This document shows, in pieces, positions 43,406 to 52,501 of a stretch of 64,000 nucleotides of DNA. The translations under genes and the position numbers were made by a program. Numbering within the stretch: position 1 is the first letter of the stretch; each line of letters starts with the position of its first letter. This DNA comes from JADJPO01 sp046330955 (lineage in GTDB: Bacteria; Actinomycetota; Actinomycetes; Actinomycetales; Kineosporiaceae): contig JAXLRT010000007.1 of assembly GCA_046330955.1 (NCBI GenBank), positions 62,001 through 126,000 on the forward strand, given 5' to 3'. The notes beneath the pieces were generated by a model that saw only the letters and a list, made by a program, of their open reading frames with translations, did not search any database and had not been told where the DNA came from.

Positions 43406-44650
43406 TTACGCCAACCGCATGGCGAGCTCGGCCAGCAGCGCCGCGCCGTCCGGCAACACCCGATCGTCGAAGCGCGCCTGGGGCGAGTGGTTGCCGGGAG
43501 CCCGATCCGGCCGCACGCCGTCCACCACGGCACCGAGGAACACCATCGCCCCGGGCACCTGGGCGAGTACCCGCGAGAAGTCCTCCGACCCGGCGATGGG
43601 TTGGGGCATGCGCGCGCACGCCTGCTCGCCGAACAGGTCGGCGGCCGCCGACAGCGCCCGATCGACCGCAGCAGCGTCGTTGAACGTCACGGGGTACTCG
43701 CCCTGGTGATCGACCTCGACGCTCACCCCGTGGGCCGCCGCGATGCCCTCGCAGGTGCGCCGCGCGATCTCGGCGATCAACCCCGAGACCCCCGGATCGA
43801 CGGTGCGCACCGTCGCCTCGAAGCTCGCCACCTCGGGAATGATGTTGCGCTTGGTGCCGGCGTGGAACGTGCCGACCGTCAGCACCGCCGGGGCGAACGC
43901 ATCGACCGACCGCGACAGCGCCGTCTGCAGCGCGAGCACCATCTCGCAGGCGGCCGGGATCGGGTCGGCCGCCAGATGCGGGGACGCCGCGTGCCCTCCG
44001 CGCCCGCGCACGCTCACCCGCAGCGCGTCGCTGGCGGCCATCATCGCGCCGGCCCTGGAGGTGACCGTTCCGCGGGGGCTCTGGTTGCTCAGCACGTGCA
44101 GGGCGTAGGCCGCGTCGGGCAGGCGACCGGCGGCCTGCAGCACCCCCTCGGCGATCATGTGCCCGGCGCCGTCGTAGCCCTCCTCGCCGGGTTGGAACAT
44201 CAACACCACGTCGGCGGCCAGCAGGTCGCGCCGCTGCGCGAGCAGCCGGGCGGCGCCCACCAGCATCGCGGTGTGCAGGTCGTGACCACAGGCGTGCATC
44301 ACGCCGTCGACCTGCGAGCGGTAGTCCACACCGGTGTCCTCGGTGACCGGCAGTGCGTCCATGTCGCCCCGCAACAGGACGACGGGACGCCGCGGGGCGC
44401 CCCCCTCGCCCCGGCGGTCCCTGCCCTCGCCCGGCTTCGGGCCGCTGACGACCGCTCCACCGCGCAGCACCGCGGTCACCGAGCTGCAGGACGTGCCGGT
44501 GGTGATCTCGAGGGGCAGCGGCGCGAGCGCCTCCAGCACCGCCTGCTGGGTGCGGGGCAGGTCGAGGCCGACCTCGGGGTGACGGTGCAACCGGTGGCGC
44601 AGCGCCGTCAGCTCACCCCCCAGCTCACGGGCGTCGTCGAGGATGCTCAT
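43406..44650 (-). CDS. M20D family amidohydrolase (hippurate / IAA-amino acid hydrolase type)
   Basis: 414 residues. LRHRLHRHPEVGLDL, LLRGDMDALPVTEDTGVDY, HACGHDLHTAMLVGAARLL, FQPGEEGYDGAGHMIAEGVL and SEDFSRVLAQVPGAMVFLG are the M20D metal-binding and catalytic motifs (HACGHD, EEG, GSEDF). It hydrolyses N-acyl amino acids or related amides in the cytoplasm. A Gly/Arg/Glu insertion (about 68-88) is non-conserved. It is divergent from xth. Confidence 0.93.
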   Translation of the reverse strand: MSILDDARELGGELTALRHRLHRHPEVGLDLPRTQQAVLEALAPLPLEITTGTSCSSVTAVLRGGAVVSGPKPGEGRDRRGEGGAPRRPVVLLRGDMDALPVTEDTGVDYRSQVDGVMHACGHDLHTAMLVGAARLLAQRRDLLAADVVLMFQPGEEGYDGAGHMIAEGVLQAAGRLPDAAYALHVLSNQSPRGTVTSRAGAMMAASDALRVSVRGRGGHAASPHLAADPIPAACEMVLALQTALSRSVDAFAPAVLTVGTFHAGTKRNIIPEVASFEATVRTVDPGVSGLIAEIARRTCEGIAAAHGVSVEVDHQGEYPVTFNDAAAVDRALSAAADLFGEQACARMPQPIAGSEDFSRVLAQVPGAMVFLGAVVDGVRPDRAPGNHSPQARFDDRVLPDGAALLAELAMRLA

Positions 44651-44690
44651 CCGTCATTGTGACCATGCATCGCCCGGTAGCGTCGTTCAG

Positions 44691-45497
44691 GTGATCCGCG
44701 TGGCGAGCGTCAATGTCAACGGCGTGCGCGCCGCCGTCCGCCGGGGCATGCCCGACTGGCAGGCCAAGCGCAGCCCGGATGTGATGTGCCTGCAAGAGAT
44801 CCGGGCCACCGACGACCTGCTGCACGAGGCCCTGGGCGAGGGCTGGCACGGCGTCCACGAAGAGGGTGCGGCCAAGGGACGCGCCGGGGTGGCCGTGCTG
44901 GGCCGGGTGCCGGCGATCGCCGTCCGGCAGGGTGTCGGGCGGGCCGAGTTCGCGGGCACCGGGCGCTGGGTCGAGGCCGACTATGCGGTCACGGGGCTCG
45001 CCTCGGGGGTGCTGACGGCGATCAGCGCGTACGTGCACACCGGGGAGGCGGGGACGGCGCGCCAGGACGAGAAGCACCGCTTCCTGGACGCCGCCCGCGC
45101 CCGGCTCGACGTGCTGCGTGGCCAGGGTCGATCGGTGGTGTTGACGGGGGACCTGAACGTCGCCCATCGCGAGGCGGATCTGAAGAACTGGAAGGGCAAC
45201 CTGACCAAGGCCGGGTTCCTGCCCGCCGAGCGAGCCTGGTTCGACGCGCTGTTCGCGTCCGGCTGGGTCGACGTGGTGCGTCACCTCGCCCCGGAGGTGG
45301 CCGGTCCGTACTCGTGGTGGTCCTGGCGGGGCAAGGCCTTCGACAACGACGCCGGGTGGCGCATCGACTATCAGATCGCCACCCCCGACCTGGCCGCCAC
45401 CGTGCTGGCGGCCGAGATCGACCGGGCGCCGAGCTACGCCGAACGCTGGAGCGACCACGCCCCCGTCGTGGTCGACTACGACGTCGACTTCGGCTGA
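44691..45497 (+). CDS. xth: exodeoxyribonuclease III / AP endonuclease
   Basis: 268 residues from the GTG at 44691, 7 nt after TAGCGT, which suggests a leaderless transcript. VASVNVNGVRAAVRRGMPDW, VMCLQEIRATD, VLTGDLNVAHREADLKNWKG and YAERWSDHAPVVVDYD carry the Glu, Asp-Asn and Asp-His active-site residues. It cuts DNA at abasic sites and trims 3' ends in base-excision repair. The 3' end overlaps the convergent GNAT gene by 22 bp. Confidence 0.95.
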   Translation: MIRVASVNVNGVRAAVRRGMPDWQAKRSPDVMCLQEIRATDDLLHEALGEGWHGVHEEGAAKGRAGVAVLGRVPAIAVRQGVGRAEFAGTGRWVEADYAVTGLASGVLTAISAYVHTGEAGTARQDEKHRFLDAARARLDVLRGQGRSVVLTGDLNVAHREADLKNWKGNLTKAGFLPAERAWFDALFASGWVDVVRHLAPEVAGPYSWWSWRGKAFDNDAGWRIDYQIATPDLAATVLAAEIDRAPSYAERWSDHAPVVVDYDVDFG

Positions 45498-45961
45498 GCC
45501 CGCCCGACGGTGCGCGACATCACCCGATACCCGCGCAGCACCTCGAACCCGACGAACGGCGACGGCAGGTCCAGATCGGTGAACCCGTTGGCCGCGTAGA
45601 ACTTTCGAGCCCGAGCATTGCCGTTGGCCACGTCGAGCACGATGCGTCGCAGTCCCCGCTCGCGGGCGTGGGCCAGCGTCACGCGCAGCAGCGCACGCCC
45701 CACGCCCCGACCCTTCAACTCCGGCCGGACGACGATCCGGCGCAGTTCCAGACTGCGCCGCGGCCCGGCCACCAGCACCGCGAAACCGGCCACCCGCCCG
45801 TCGTGCAGCACCAGCAGGTGATGGTTCGCCGGATCGGCGAGAACCTCACGGTGCCAGGCGATCCCGGTGGTGGCGAGGTGCCGTGAGACCTCCGTCGGCT
45901 GCTCCAGGCGCGAGACCGCGTACAGGTCGGCGGAGGTCGTGGGGCGAAGTTCCAGGCGCAT
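45476..45961 (-). CDS. GNAT family N-acetyltransferase
   Basis: 161 residues from the ATG at 45961. The acetyl-CoA-binding motif A reads ELRRIVVRPELKGRGVGRAL (RGVGRAL loop), followed by HARERGLRRIVLDVANGNAR and KFYAANGFTDLD. Substrate unknown. It converges on xth and shares its last 22 bp with it, which limits drift at both ends. Confidence 0.87.
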   Translation of the reverse strand: MRLELRPTTSADLYAVSRLEQPTEVSRHLATTGIAWHREVLADPANHHLLVLHDGRVAGFAVLVAGPRRSLELRRIVVRPELKGRGVGRALLRVTLAHARERGLRRIVLDVANGNARARKFYAANGFTDLDLPSPFVGFEVLRGYRVMSRTVGRAQPKSTS

Positions 45962-45980
45962 GGCGGTCCTCGATCAAGGG

Positions 45981-47480
45981 TCAACTGAGCAGGTAGTCGA
46001 CCACATCACGCGCGGTGTAGCCGAATTCGCCCGATTCCACCGTGCCGCCTCGGGCGGCCGTGAGCAGTGCCGCCACGCCGGAGAGATCCTCACCGGAGGT
46101 CACCAACGGAGGCTCGATCACCCCTCCCGGACGCCGCTGCCCCAGGCCGGCGCTGGCGAACAGGGCGTTGCACAGGCAGACCCGGCCCTCGGTGTTGGCC
46201 TCGCGTCCGCCCTTGCGGGTGTAGGCCCGCAGCGGTTCGGCCGGGCAGCGATAGTCGACGCCGCCGTCCTCCCGCCGAAACGCCGAGCGCAGCGCACCGA
46301 GATCGCACACCGGTTGCCGGGCCGCATGGACCGCCTCGTCGGTGAGGGTGCCGGGCAGTTCGACCACCCGGAACGGGAAGCCGGTCGGCGAGGCGCGCCA
46401 GTCGGCGCGCACCTGCAGGTCGCCGGCCAGCACCCGGGCGCGCACCATGGCCACGAGTTCGGGGTCGAAGCCCGAGTCGTCGCTGTAGGCGAAGATGGTG
46501 CCGACCTGGATCCCGGCGGCACCCGCGGCCAGGGCCTCACGGAACCGCTGCGGGCTGCCGTACGAACCGGCCAGCCAGAACGGCAGGCCCAGCGCGGCCA
46601 GGGTCGGCAGATCGACCACGTCGCGGTCGTCGTAGACCGGCTGTCCGATCGGGTCGAGCTGGCGTGGCCCCCGCGGCGGGGCGTTGTGACCCCCGGCGCT
46701 CGGCCCCTCGACCACGAAACCGGCCGGCCGCGTCCCCTCGTTCTCGGCCAGCGCCGTGGCCAGGTCGGTCGAGGCGACGATCGCCAGCACGCGGGGCAGG
46801 GCCAGCGGCGCCAACGTAGTGGCGGCGTCCGGGTGCACCTGCGCCGGGTCGAACCGCACATCGCCCAGACCGTCGCTGGAGCGCGCGCCCTGCACCTTGA
46901 TCGAGAAGGCGACCGGGGCGTGCCGGGCCAGAGTGCGCGTCAACTCGGGGATCTCGGCCGGGCTGCCGGCGCCGACCAGCACGTAGTCGACCCCGGCGAG
47001 CATCGCGCCGTAGAGCGCCGAGGGCAGCGGCAGCTCGATCTTGCGCAGGTAGTTCACGCCGACCACGCCGTCGTGGCCCTCCTTGGCCAGGAACACCTCG
47101 ACGAAGTTCGCGGCCGTCGTCAGCTGCACCGTGCGGCGTCCGGACTCGATGGTGTGGCGGGGCACCTGGCGGTAGAGCGCGTCCGGGGCGATGCCACCCT
47201 CGACGAAGTAGGCGTCGAGGATCCACTGCGCCACCTCGGGCACCGGGAAGGCGGCCAGCGCCCGCCGGACATGGCCGCCGGGGTCACCGTGCTGCAGCCG
47301 CCGGGTGCACAACACGTCGAGTGCAGTGCCCGAGACGACCCCGAGCTGGCCGGTCAGCGACACCGCCCGGGCCAGCCCCCAGTCCGAGACGGCGACCCCC
47401 ATGCCGCCCTGGATGATCTGCGGCAGATCGCCGGATCGTGCGGGCGGGGTAGGGGGAGTGGACGGCGTGGCTCGACTCAC
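45981..47480 (-). CDS. nitronate monooxygenase / 2-nitropropane dioxygenase family flavoprotein
   Basis: About 499 residues from the GTG at 47480, with GAGAGG upstream. IIQGGMGVAVSDWGLARAVS, GVNYLRKIELPLPSALYGAM, DYVLVGAGSPAEIPEL, VVEGPSAGGHNAPPRG and FWLAGSYGSPQRFREALAAG with AAGIQVGTIFAYSDDSG are typical of the FMN TIM-barrel. A Cys-rich C-terminal part (YRCPAEPLRAY, RVCLCNALFA) marks the longer subgroup. Upstream lies a dense palindromic operator. Possible role in detoxifying nitronates or related lipids. Confidence 0.88.
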   Translation of the reverse strand: MSRATPSTPPTPPARSGDLPQIIQGGMGVAVSDWGLARAVSLTGQLGVVSGTALDVLCTRRLQHGDPGGHVRRALAAFPVPEVAQWILDAYFVEGGIAPDALYRQVPRHTIESGRRTVQLTTAANFVEVFLAKEGHDGVVGVNYLRKIELPLPSALYGAMLAGVDYVLVGAGSPAEIPELTRTLARHAPVAFSIKVQGARSSDGLGDVRFDPAQVHPDAATTLAPLALPRVLAIVASTDLATALAENEGTRPAGFVVEGPSAGGHNAPPRGPRQLDPIGQPVYDDRDVVDLPTLAALGLPFWLAGSYGSPQRFREALAAGAAGIQVGTIFAYSDDSGFDPELVAMVRARVLAGDLQVRADWRASPTGFPFRVVELPGTLTDEAVHAARQPVCDLGALRSAFRREDGGVDYRCPAEPLRAYTRKGGREANTEGRVCLCNALFASAGLGQRRPGGVIEPPLVTSGEDLSGVAALLTAARGGTVESGEFGYTARDVVDYLLS

Positions 47481-47529
47481 GGGATCACCTCTCGACGCGA
47501 CCACCGCAGAGTGGGTGATCCGCTATACC

Positions 47530-47560
47530 TACGCCAGCGTAACCTACGCTGTCGTAGGTT
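47530..47560. promoter_or_regulatory. overlapping palindromic operators upstream of nitronate monooxygenase gene
   Basis: AACCTACG CTGT CGTAGGTT (47541-47560) is a perfect 8-bp dyad. TACGC CA GCGTA (47530-47541) overlaps its left end, so CTACG/CGTAG half-sites are spaced on one face. This is typical of TetR-family operators with two dimers. It is between divergent starts at 47480 and 47632; no TetR gene is in the window. Confidence 0.6.
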
Positions 47561-47631
47561 TCTCGGGAGGTAGGACCCGCGGGTCCTTCTGCCATGGTCA
47601 CGGCGACCGATGCGGGTCCAGACTGACGGTC

Positions 47632-48813
47632 ATGACCATGGTGTCGTCCAGGCAACTCGCCTGGCTCGAGGCTGAGCTCGCCGGGTGGCAGGCCGAGGGG
47701 CTGGTGACCGACGAGGCAGCTGCCGCCATCCGCTCGCGCTACGTCGCCGGTCGCCGGCTCTCGCTGATCACGGTGCTGGTGGGCCTGGGGGCGGCCTTCG
47801 TCGCCGTCGGGGTGATCTGGCTGGTCGCCGCCAACCTCGACCAGCTGTCGCCACTGCTGCGGTTCGCCCTGGTGGTCGTGCTGTGGCTCGGTCTGGTGGT
47901 CGCCGCCGAGCTGCTCGCCGAACACCACACGGGGGAGCGGGCCTCGCCCCTGGTCGGCGCCGCCCGGCTGCTGGCGGCGGCAGCCTTCGGCGCAGTGATC
48001 TTCCAGGCGGCTCAGAGCCTCCAGGTGCCGGCCTACACCGCGACGCTGATCGGCTGGTGGGCGCTCGGCGCGCTGCTCTATGCCTACGCCGTGGACGGCG
48101 TCGCGCCGCTGATCCTCGGTGTCGTGACCGCGACCGTGTGGTTCGCCTGGCAGAGCGCCGAGGACGCCGACGGCGTCCGGGGTTTCGCCCTTGCCCTGCT
48201 GCTCGGCTCCGTGGTGGCCACGGCGGCGGCGATCGGGCACTCCGCGCGGTGGCGGGCGCACGACGCCACGCCCTGGCGGCTGGCGGGCGCGACGCTGGCG
48301 CTGGTCGGGTTGTTCGTCGCGGCGCTGCCCTGGTTCGAGACCGGCGATCATCCCTGGACGACGACGCCCATCGTCGTGGCGGTCCTCGCCGGGGGATGCG
48401 CGCTGGCGGCCGGGATCCTGGGGAATCGGCTCGACCGGGCCGAGCTGGGCGTGATCGTCGCGGCCGCCGGGGCCGGGATCGGGCTGTTGAGCTGGGTCGG
48501 CAGCGGCAGCGGTGACGAGGTCGATACCGCCGACACGCTGCGGGCCGTTGTCGCGGTGCTGATCTACCTGCTGGTGGCCGGCGCCCTCGCGGTGATCGGC
48601 ACCCGCCGAGACCTCCCCGCGCTCACCGGCCTGGCCACCGCCGCCCTGGTGGTGTTCACCACGGTGCAGAGCTTCGCGGTGTTCGCGCGGATCATCACCG
48701 GGGCCACGCTGTTCCTGGCGGTGGGCGTGGTGCTGTTGGCCAGTGGGTTCGGCTTCGACCGGGCGCGACGGCGACTCGTGGTCCAGCTCGCGCGGGAGGG
48801 GGATCGGTCATGA
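47632..48813 (+). CDS. DUF2157 membrane protein
   Basis: 393 residues from the ATG at 47632. The N-terminal cytoplasmic DUF2157 segment reads QLAWLEAELAGWQAEGLVTD and AAAAIRSRYV, followed by about ten membrane helices (ITVLVGLGAAFVAVGVIWL, FALVVVLWLGLVVAAELLAE). The stop overlaps the GDYXXLXY gene, the usual partner of DUF2157. Function unknown; the pair may form a membrane complex with an outward-facing domain. Confidence 0.87.
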   Translation: MTMVSSRQLAWLEAELAGWQAEGLVTDEAAAAIRSRYVAGRRLSLITVLVGLGAAFVAVGVIWLVAANLDQLSPLLRFALVVVLWLGLVVAAELLAEHHTGERASPLVGAARLLAAAAFGAVIFQAAQSLQVPAYTATLIGWWALGALLYAYAVDGVAPLILGVVTATVWFAWQSAEDADGVRGFALALLLGSVVATAAAIGHSARWRAHDATPWRLAGATLALVGLFVAALPWFETGDHPWTTTPIVVAVLAGGCALAAGILGNRLDRAELGVIVAAAGAGIGLLSWVGSGSGDEVDTADTLRAVVAVLIYLLVAGALAVIGTRRDLPALTGLATAALVVFTTVQSFAVFARIITGATLFLAVGVVLLASGFGFDRARRRLVVQLAREGDRS

Positions 48814-49304
48814 CCGGCTCGGCCGGCCTGCTGGCCTCGCGTCGGCTCCGGGTGGCGCTCGTCGTCCTCGCCCAGGTCGTGATCCTGCTGGTGGCCGTCT
48901 CGGATCGGCTGTCGGCCCGGGTGCTCGGGCAGGAGTACCGGCTGCACGTGAGCGCGTTCGACCCGATCGACCCGTTCCGGGGTGCCTACGTCGAGCTCAG
49001 CTACCCCGATCTGTTCCCGCCCGACCTCGTGCTCGACCCGTCGTCGGGGCCGGTCTACGTCACGTTGGTGACGCAGGACGGCGTCACTCGGGCCGGCACC
49101 AGGAGCAGCTCGCGACCCGCCACCGGGCCGTACCTGAGGTGCGAGCGGGACGCCCGGCCGCGCTGTGGCATCGAGACCTTCTTCCTGCCGCAGGATCGCG
49201 CGCTCGGCCTGCAGCTCGCCTTGCGCACCAGCGGGGCGGTGGCCACCATCAGGGTCGACTCCCGGGGGAACGCCGCCCTGGTGTCGGTCGAGCCGCCCCG
49301 CTGA
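48810..49304 (+). CDS. GDYXXLXY-domain membrane-anchored protein
   Basis: 164 residues, ATGA overlap with DUF2157. One N-terminal membrane helix, LRVALVVLAQVVILLVAVSD, then an exported beta domain with the family motif as FRGAYVELSYPDL in place of GDYxxLxY. Later RCGIETFFLPQDRALGLQ, with two cysteines (residues about 110 and 117). In related pairs this is the extracytoplasmic partner of DUF2157 proteins; the activity is unknown. Confidence 0.85.
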   Translation: MTGSAGLLASRRLRVALVVLAQVVILLVAVSDRLSARVLGQEYRLHVSAFDPIDPFRGAYVELSYPDLFPPDLVLDPSSGPVYVTLVTQDGVTRAGTRSSSRPATGPYLRCERDARPRCGIETFFLPQDRALGLQLALRTSGAVATIRVDSRGNAALVSVEPPR

Positions 49305-49338
49305 CGGCACGCGCGACCGGGCTGCCTACGATCGGCGC

Positions 49339-49869
49339 GTGACGACGTCCATTCGCCCGGCCCGACCCGACGATCTGGCCGCCATCGTGCAGCTGGTCCG
49401 CGACCTGGCGGCCTACGAGCGCGAGCCGGACGCCGTCCATGCCACCGTCGAGCACTTTCGCGCCGCGCTGTTCCCGGACGACGCCGCGCCCACTGCGTTC
49501 TGCCACGTCGCCTGCGTGCGCGAGAACGGCGAGGAGCAGGTCGTGGGCCTGGCGGTGTGGTTCCTGTCGTTCTCGACCTGGACCGGTACCAACGGCATCT
49601 GGCTCGAGGACCTGTTCGTGCGGCCCGAGTTCCGCGGCCTCGGGCTGGGTCGAGCACTGCTCGCGACGCTGGCCGGCATCTGCACCGAGCGGGGCTATCA
49701 CCGGCTCGAGTGGTGGGTGCTGGACTGGAACGCGCCGAGTATCGCCTTCTACGAGTCCATCGGGGCGCGGGCGCAGGACGAGTGGACGCGGTACCGACTG
49801 GACGGCGTCGCGCTGGCGGCGTTGACGAGTTGGGATCAGAGTCCGGATCAGAGTCCGGGCAGTCGCTGA
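49339..49869 (+). CDS. GNAT family acetyltransferase (diamine/SSAT-like)
   Basis: 176 residues from the GTG at 49339, 6 nt after TACGAT (leaderless pattern). The start TSIRPARPDDLAAIVQLVRD and the segments FSTWTGTNGIWLEDLFVRPE and FRGLGLGRALLATLAGICTE, then WWVLDWNAPSIAFYESIGA, match spermidine/thialysine acetyltransferase-like GNATs. It probably acetylates a small amine. It converges on manA and overlaps it by 22 bp. Confidence 0.88.
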   Translation: MTTSIRPARPDDLAAIVQLVRDLAAYEREPDAVHATVEHFRAALFPDDAAPTAFCHVACVRENGEEQVVGLAVWFLSFSTWTGTNGIWLEDLFVRPEFRGLGLGRALLATLAGICTERGYHRLEWWVLDWNAPSIAFYESIGARAQDEWTRYRLDGVALAALTSWDQSPDQSPGSR

Positions 49870-51110
49870 CCGCCCGCGCTGGCGCGGAACACCTCGCCGG
49901 GCCCGCTGATCGAGATGGTGCCGCCGCCGCTGGCGCCGACGAAGGCCGACTGGCCCGGCTCCAGGGTCAGTGAGGTGCCGGGGCAGGTGACGGTGACCGG
50001 CCCGGAGGTGCACAGCAGGATCTGTGGCCCTGCGATGCCCGGGTAGAGCGCGACCGGAGCGACATCGGTGACCCAGATCCGGGTGAGCTGGAACTCCGCG
50101 GCGTCCGGCACCCAGGCCACCTCGTACGGGCTGAGCCAGGTGAACGGCACGTCGCGCACCGGCCGGCTGTCGCCGTCCACGATGTGGAGCATCTCCTCGA
50201 CGGCGACGTGCTTGTGTGTCAGCCCGGCCCGCAGCACGTTGTCCGAATTGCCCATGATCTCGACGCCCAGCCCATAGAGGTAGGCGTGGGGTGCGCCGGA
50301 CGGGATGAACATCACCTCACCCGGCTCCAGCCGGATCAGGTCGAGCAGGAACGGCGCCGCGACCATCGGGTCGTGCGGATGCTGCCGCACCAGCCGGCTG
50401 GCCCAGGTCAGTGCTCGGCGGTCCTCGGGCGAGAGCATCGACTCGGCGAGCGGACCGGCCTCCGCGAGCAGGCGCCGCGATTCGCGGCCCACCTCCTCGA
50501 CGAAGCCCCGGCGATCGTCGTCCGGCCAGGTCACCAGGTGACGCATCACGTTCTCGAGCAGGTGCTGCTCGCTGCCGCGACCGATCAGCAGGCCGGCGAG
50601 CAGTTCGGCGCGTTCGGTGCCCAGCAGGCTCAGCAGCCGGCCGGCCTCGTCCGCGCTGCGGAAGCCACACAGCGCGTCGATCGGCTCCAGGGCGTAGATC
50701 ATCTCGGGCTTGGGGAACGGGTCGACGTAGTCGTGGTCACCGAGGACGTCGATCTCGCCCTCGTAGCCCGCCTTGGCGCGATCGGCCGAGGGGTGAACCT
50801 GCAACGACAGCGGCTGGGCGATGGCCAGCACCTTGAGCAGGTAGGGCAACCGCGGCCCGAACAGGTCGTGCACGTGGCCGCCGAGCATGGTGCCGGGGTG
50901 CTGGCTGATGGCCTTGTCGAGCGGCACGACGGTGCCGTCCACCTGGGCCAACGACGAGGGGGCGGAGTCGTGCGCGCCCATCCAGAGCTCCGCCTCCGGC
51001 TCCCCGGAGGGTCGGCGCCCCTGCAGACGCGCCAGAGCTGTGGTGGAACCCCAGTCGTAGGTCCGGACCGGGTTCACCATGCGTTGGGGCCAGGCAGCCA
51101 GCACGGTCAT
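49848..51110 (-). CDS. manA: mannose-6-phosphate isomerase, class I
   Basis: 420 residues. NPVRTYDWGSTTALARLQGR, AELWMGAHDSAPS, LPYLLKVLAIAQPLSLQVHP with the zinc-binding Gln and His, EMIYALEPIDALCGFR and FIPSGAPHAYLYGLGVEIMG are diagnostic. It interconverts mannose-6-phosphate and fructose-6-phosphate, feeding GDP-mannose for glycans and mannosylated lipids. The neighbouring S51-like gene is codirectional and ends 6 bp upstream of its start. Confidence 0.96.
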   Translation of the reverse strand: MTVLAAWPQRMVNPVRTYDWGSTTALARLQGRRPSGEPEAELWMGAHDSAPSSLAQVDGTVVPLDKAISQHPGTMLGGHVHDLFGPRLPYLLKVLAIAQPLSLQVHPSADRAKAGYEGEIDVLGDHDYVDPFPKPEMIYALEPIDALCGFRSADEAGRLLSLLGTERAELLAGLLIGRGSEQHLLENVMRHLVTWPDDDRRGFVEEVGRESRRLLAEAGPLAESMLSPEDRRALTWASRLVRQHPHDPMVAAPFLLDLIRLEPGEVMFIPSGAPHAYLYGLGVEIMGNSDNVLRAGLTHKHVAVEEMLHIVDGDSRPVRDVPFTWLSPYEVAWVPDAAEFQLTRIWVTDVAPVALYPGIAGPQILLCTSGPVTVTCPGTSLTLEPGQSAFVGASGGGTISISGPGEVFRASAGGQRLPGL

Positions 51111-51115
51111 CGAGC

Positions 51116-52462
51116 CTAACCCGTTCGTGATGGCGTGGGTGATCGATCAGAAGTATCCGTGAGGGGCGTGATGGCCCAGGTCACACCCTCGGGGGTGTCC
51201 CGGATCTCCAGCCCGGCGGCGAGCAGCCGGTCGCGGATCAGGTCGCCGGTGGCGAAATCTCGGGTGCTGCGGGCCTGCGATCGCAGGTCGAGCGCCAGCT
51301 CGACGAACGGCCGGACGACGTCCGCCGGGTCGACCGCCCCGGCCCGGGCCAGGTCGCCGAGCCGCACCACCAGGGAGCGCAGTGTCCGTCGGGCACGGGA
51401 GGCCTCGTCGCTCTGCAGCGAGTCGGTGCTCCAGGCGACGATCGCGGCGTCCAGGTCGAGGATGGCGCTCACGCAGCCGTCGACGTCCCGGGCCGCCAGG
51501 GCCGACTCGAAGGCGCCGCGGGCGCGCTCGGTGTGCTCGGCCAGGGAGGTGGGCTCGGCGCCCGGGGCCTCGGCCGGCGTGCCGTGGGTCGTGCCGGTGG
51601 CGTGGTCCGCGCCGTTTGCCGAGGTGGTCGCGGGGGCTGGCGTCGGTGCGGTGGTGACGTCCGCGGCGCCGCGCAGCGCGGCGTCCAGCGATTCGATCGA
51701 GACCTGCTCGCCGGCCGCCAGGGTGCGGGCGGCGCCGCGGCGGCGGATGGTCATCCGGCCGTTGCCGCCGACCGTGACGGTGCCGGCGTCGGTGTCGATC
51801 ACGATCGCGGTGTGTTCGTCGACGCCGAGGACGCCCACGTCGTCCGGCAACATCGCTTCCAGCGCAGCGAGTCTCGGCTCGCCGAGGTAGCAGAACCGGG
51901 TGTCGTAGACCCCGCCCTCGGCATTGTCGAAGTGCGGGACGACGACCGCGCGGATGCCGGTCAGTGCGCCCAGGACGTCGAGCCCCTCCTGCCAGAACGG
52001 CGTGGCGCCGGCCTTGTAGATCTCGTACACCGGCACGGTGTGGGTGCCCACCGTGCAGGCTGCGGCGGAGCCGAAGACCAGCGTGCCACCGCGCGCCGCG
52101 ACGTCCAGCAGGGCAGCCGGGACGGCGGTGTCCCGCCACTGCGCCAGGGCGTAGGTCGGGCTGCCCGGGCCGGCGAAGGCCCAGCGCGAGCGGGCCAGCA
52201 GCGCGAGCGTCCGCTCCTGCTCGACCGGGTCGATCTCCCGGGTGCGCCAGGTGGCCAGCTGCACGTCGACGCCGACCGACTCGGCGAAGTAGGTGCGGGA
52301 CTTGGTGACCAGGTCCTCGGCGTTCATCTGGAACCCGAACGTGGTGTCGAGCATCACCGCCGGCCCACCCTCGGGCACGTCCGATCGGGCCAGGACGGCG
52401 CGGTGCGCCTTGACCATGGTCGGGGCGGTCTCGCCTGACCCCATGATCACCAACAGGCTCAT
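51116..52462 (-). CDS. S51/cyanophycinase-like protein fused to a CysS-type C-terminal domain
   Basis: 448 residues. The N-terminal class I GATase-like fold reads MSLLVIMGSGETAPTMVKAH, RWAFAGPGSPTYALAQWRD and GTLVFGSAAACTVGTHTVPV, with a Ser at the nucleophile elbow, and VGVLGVDEHTAIVID as in cyanophycinase. After an Ala/Thr linker (about 265-310), the C-terminus is a DALR-like helical bundle ending FATGDLIRDRLLAAGLEIRD and TPEGVTW, the tail of cysteinyl-tRNA synthetases. The fusion may link tRNA or RNA binding to a peptidase-like domain. Function unknown. Confidence 0.8.
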   Translation of the reverse strand: MSLLVIMGSGETAPTMVKAHRAVLARSDVPEGGPAVMLDTTFGFQMNAEDLVTKSRTYFAESVGVDVQLATWRTREIDPVEQERTLALLARSRWAFAGPGSPTYALAQWRDTAVPAALLDVAARGGTLVFGSAAACTVGTHTVPVYEIYKAGATPFWQEGLDVLGALTGIRAVVVPHFDNAEGGVYDTRFCYLGEPRLAALEAMLPDDVGVLGVDEHTAIVIDTDAGTVTVGGNGRMTIRRRGAARTLAAGEQVSIESLDAALRGAADVTTAPTPAPATTSANGADHATGTTHGTPAEAPGAEPTSLAEHTERARGAFESALAARDVDGCVSAILDLDAAIVAWSTDSLQSDEASRARRTLRSLVVRLGDLARAGAVDPADVVRPFVELALDLRSQARSTRDFATGDLIRDRLLAAGLEIRDTPEGVTWAITPLTDTSDRSPTPSRTG

Positions 52463-52501
52463 GCTCGGCTCGCTCTCATCGCTCCATCATCGAGGGCATC
52501 C

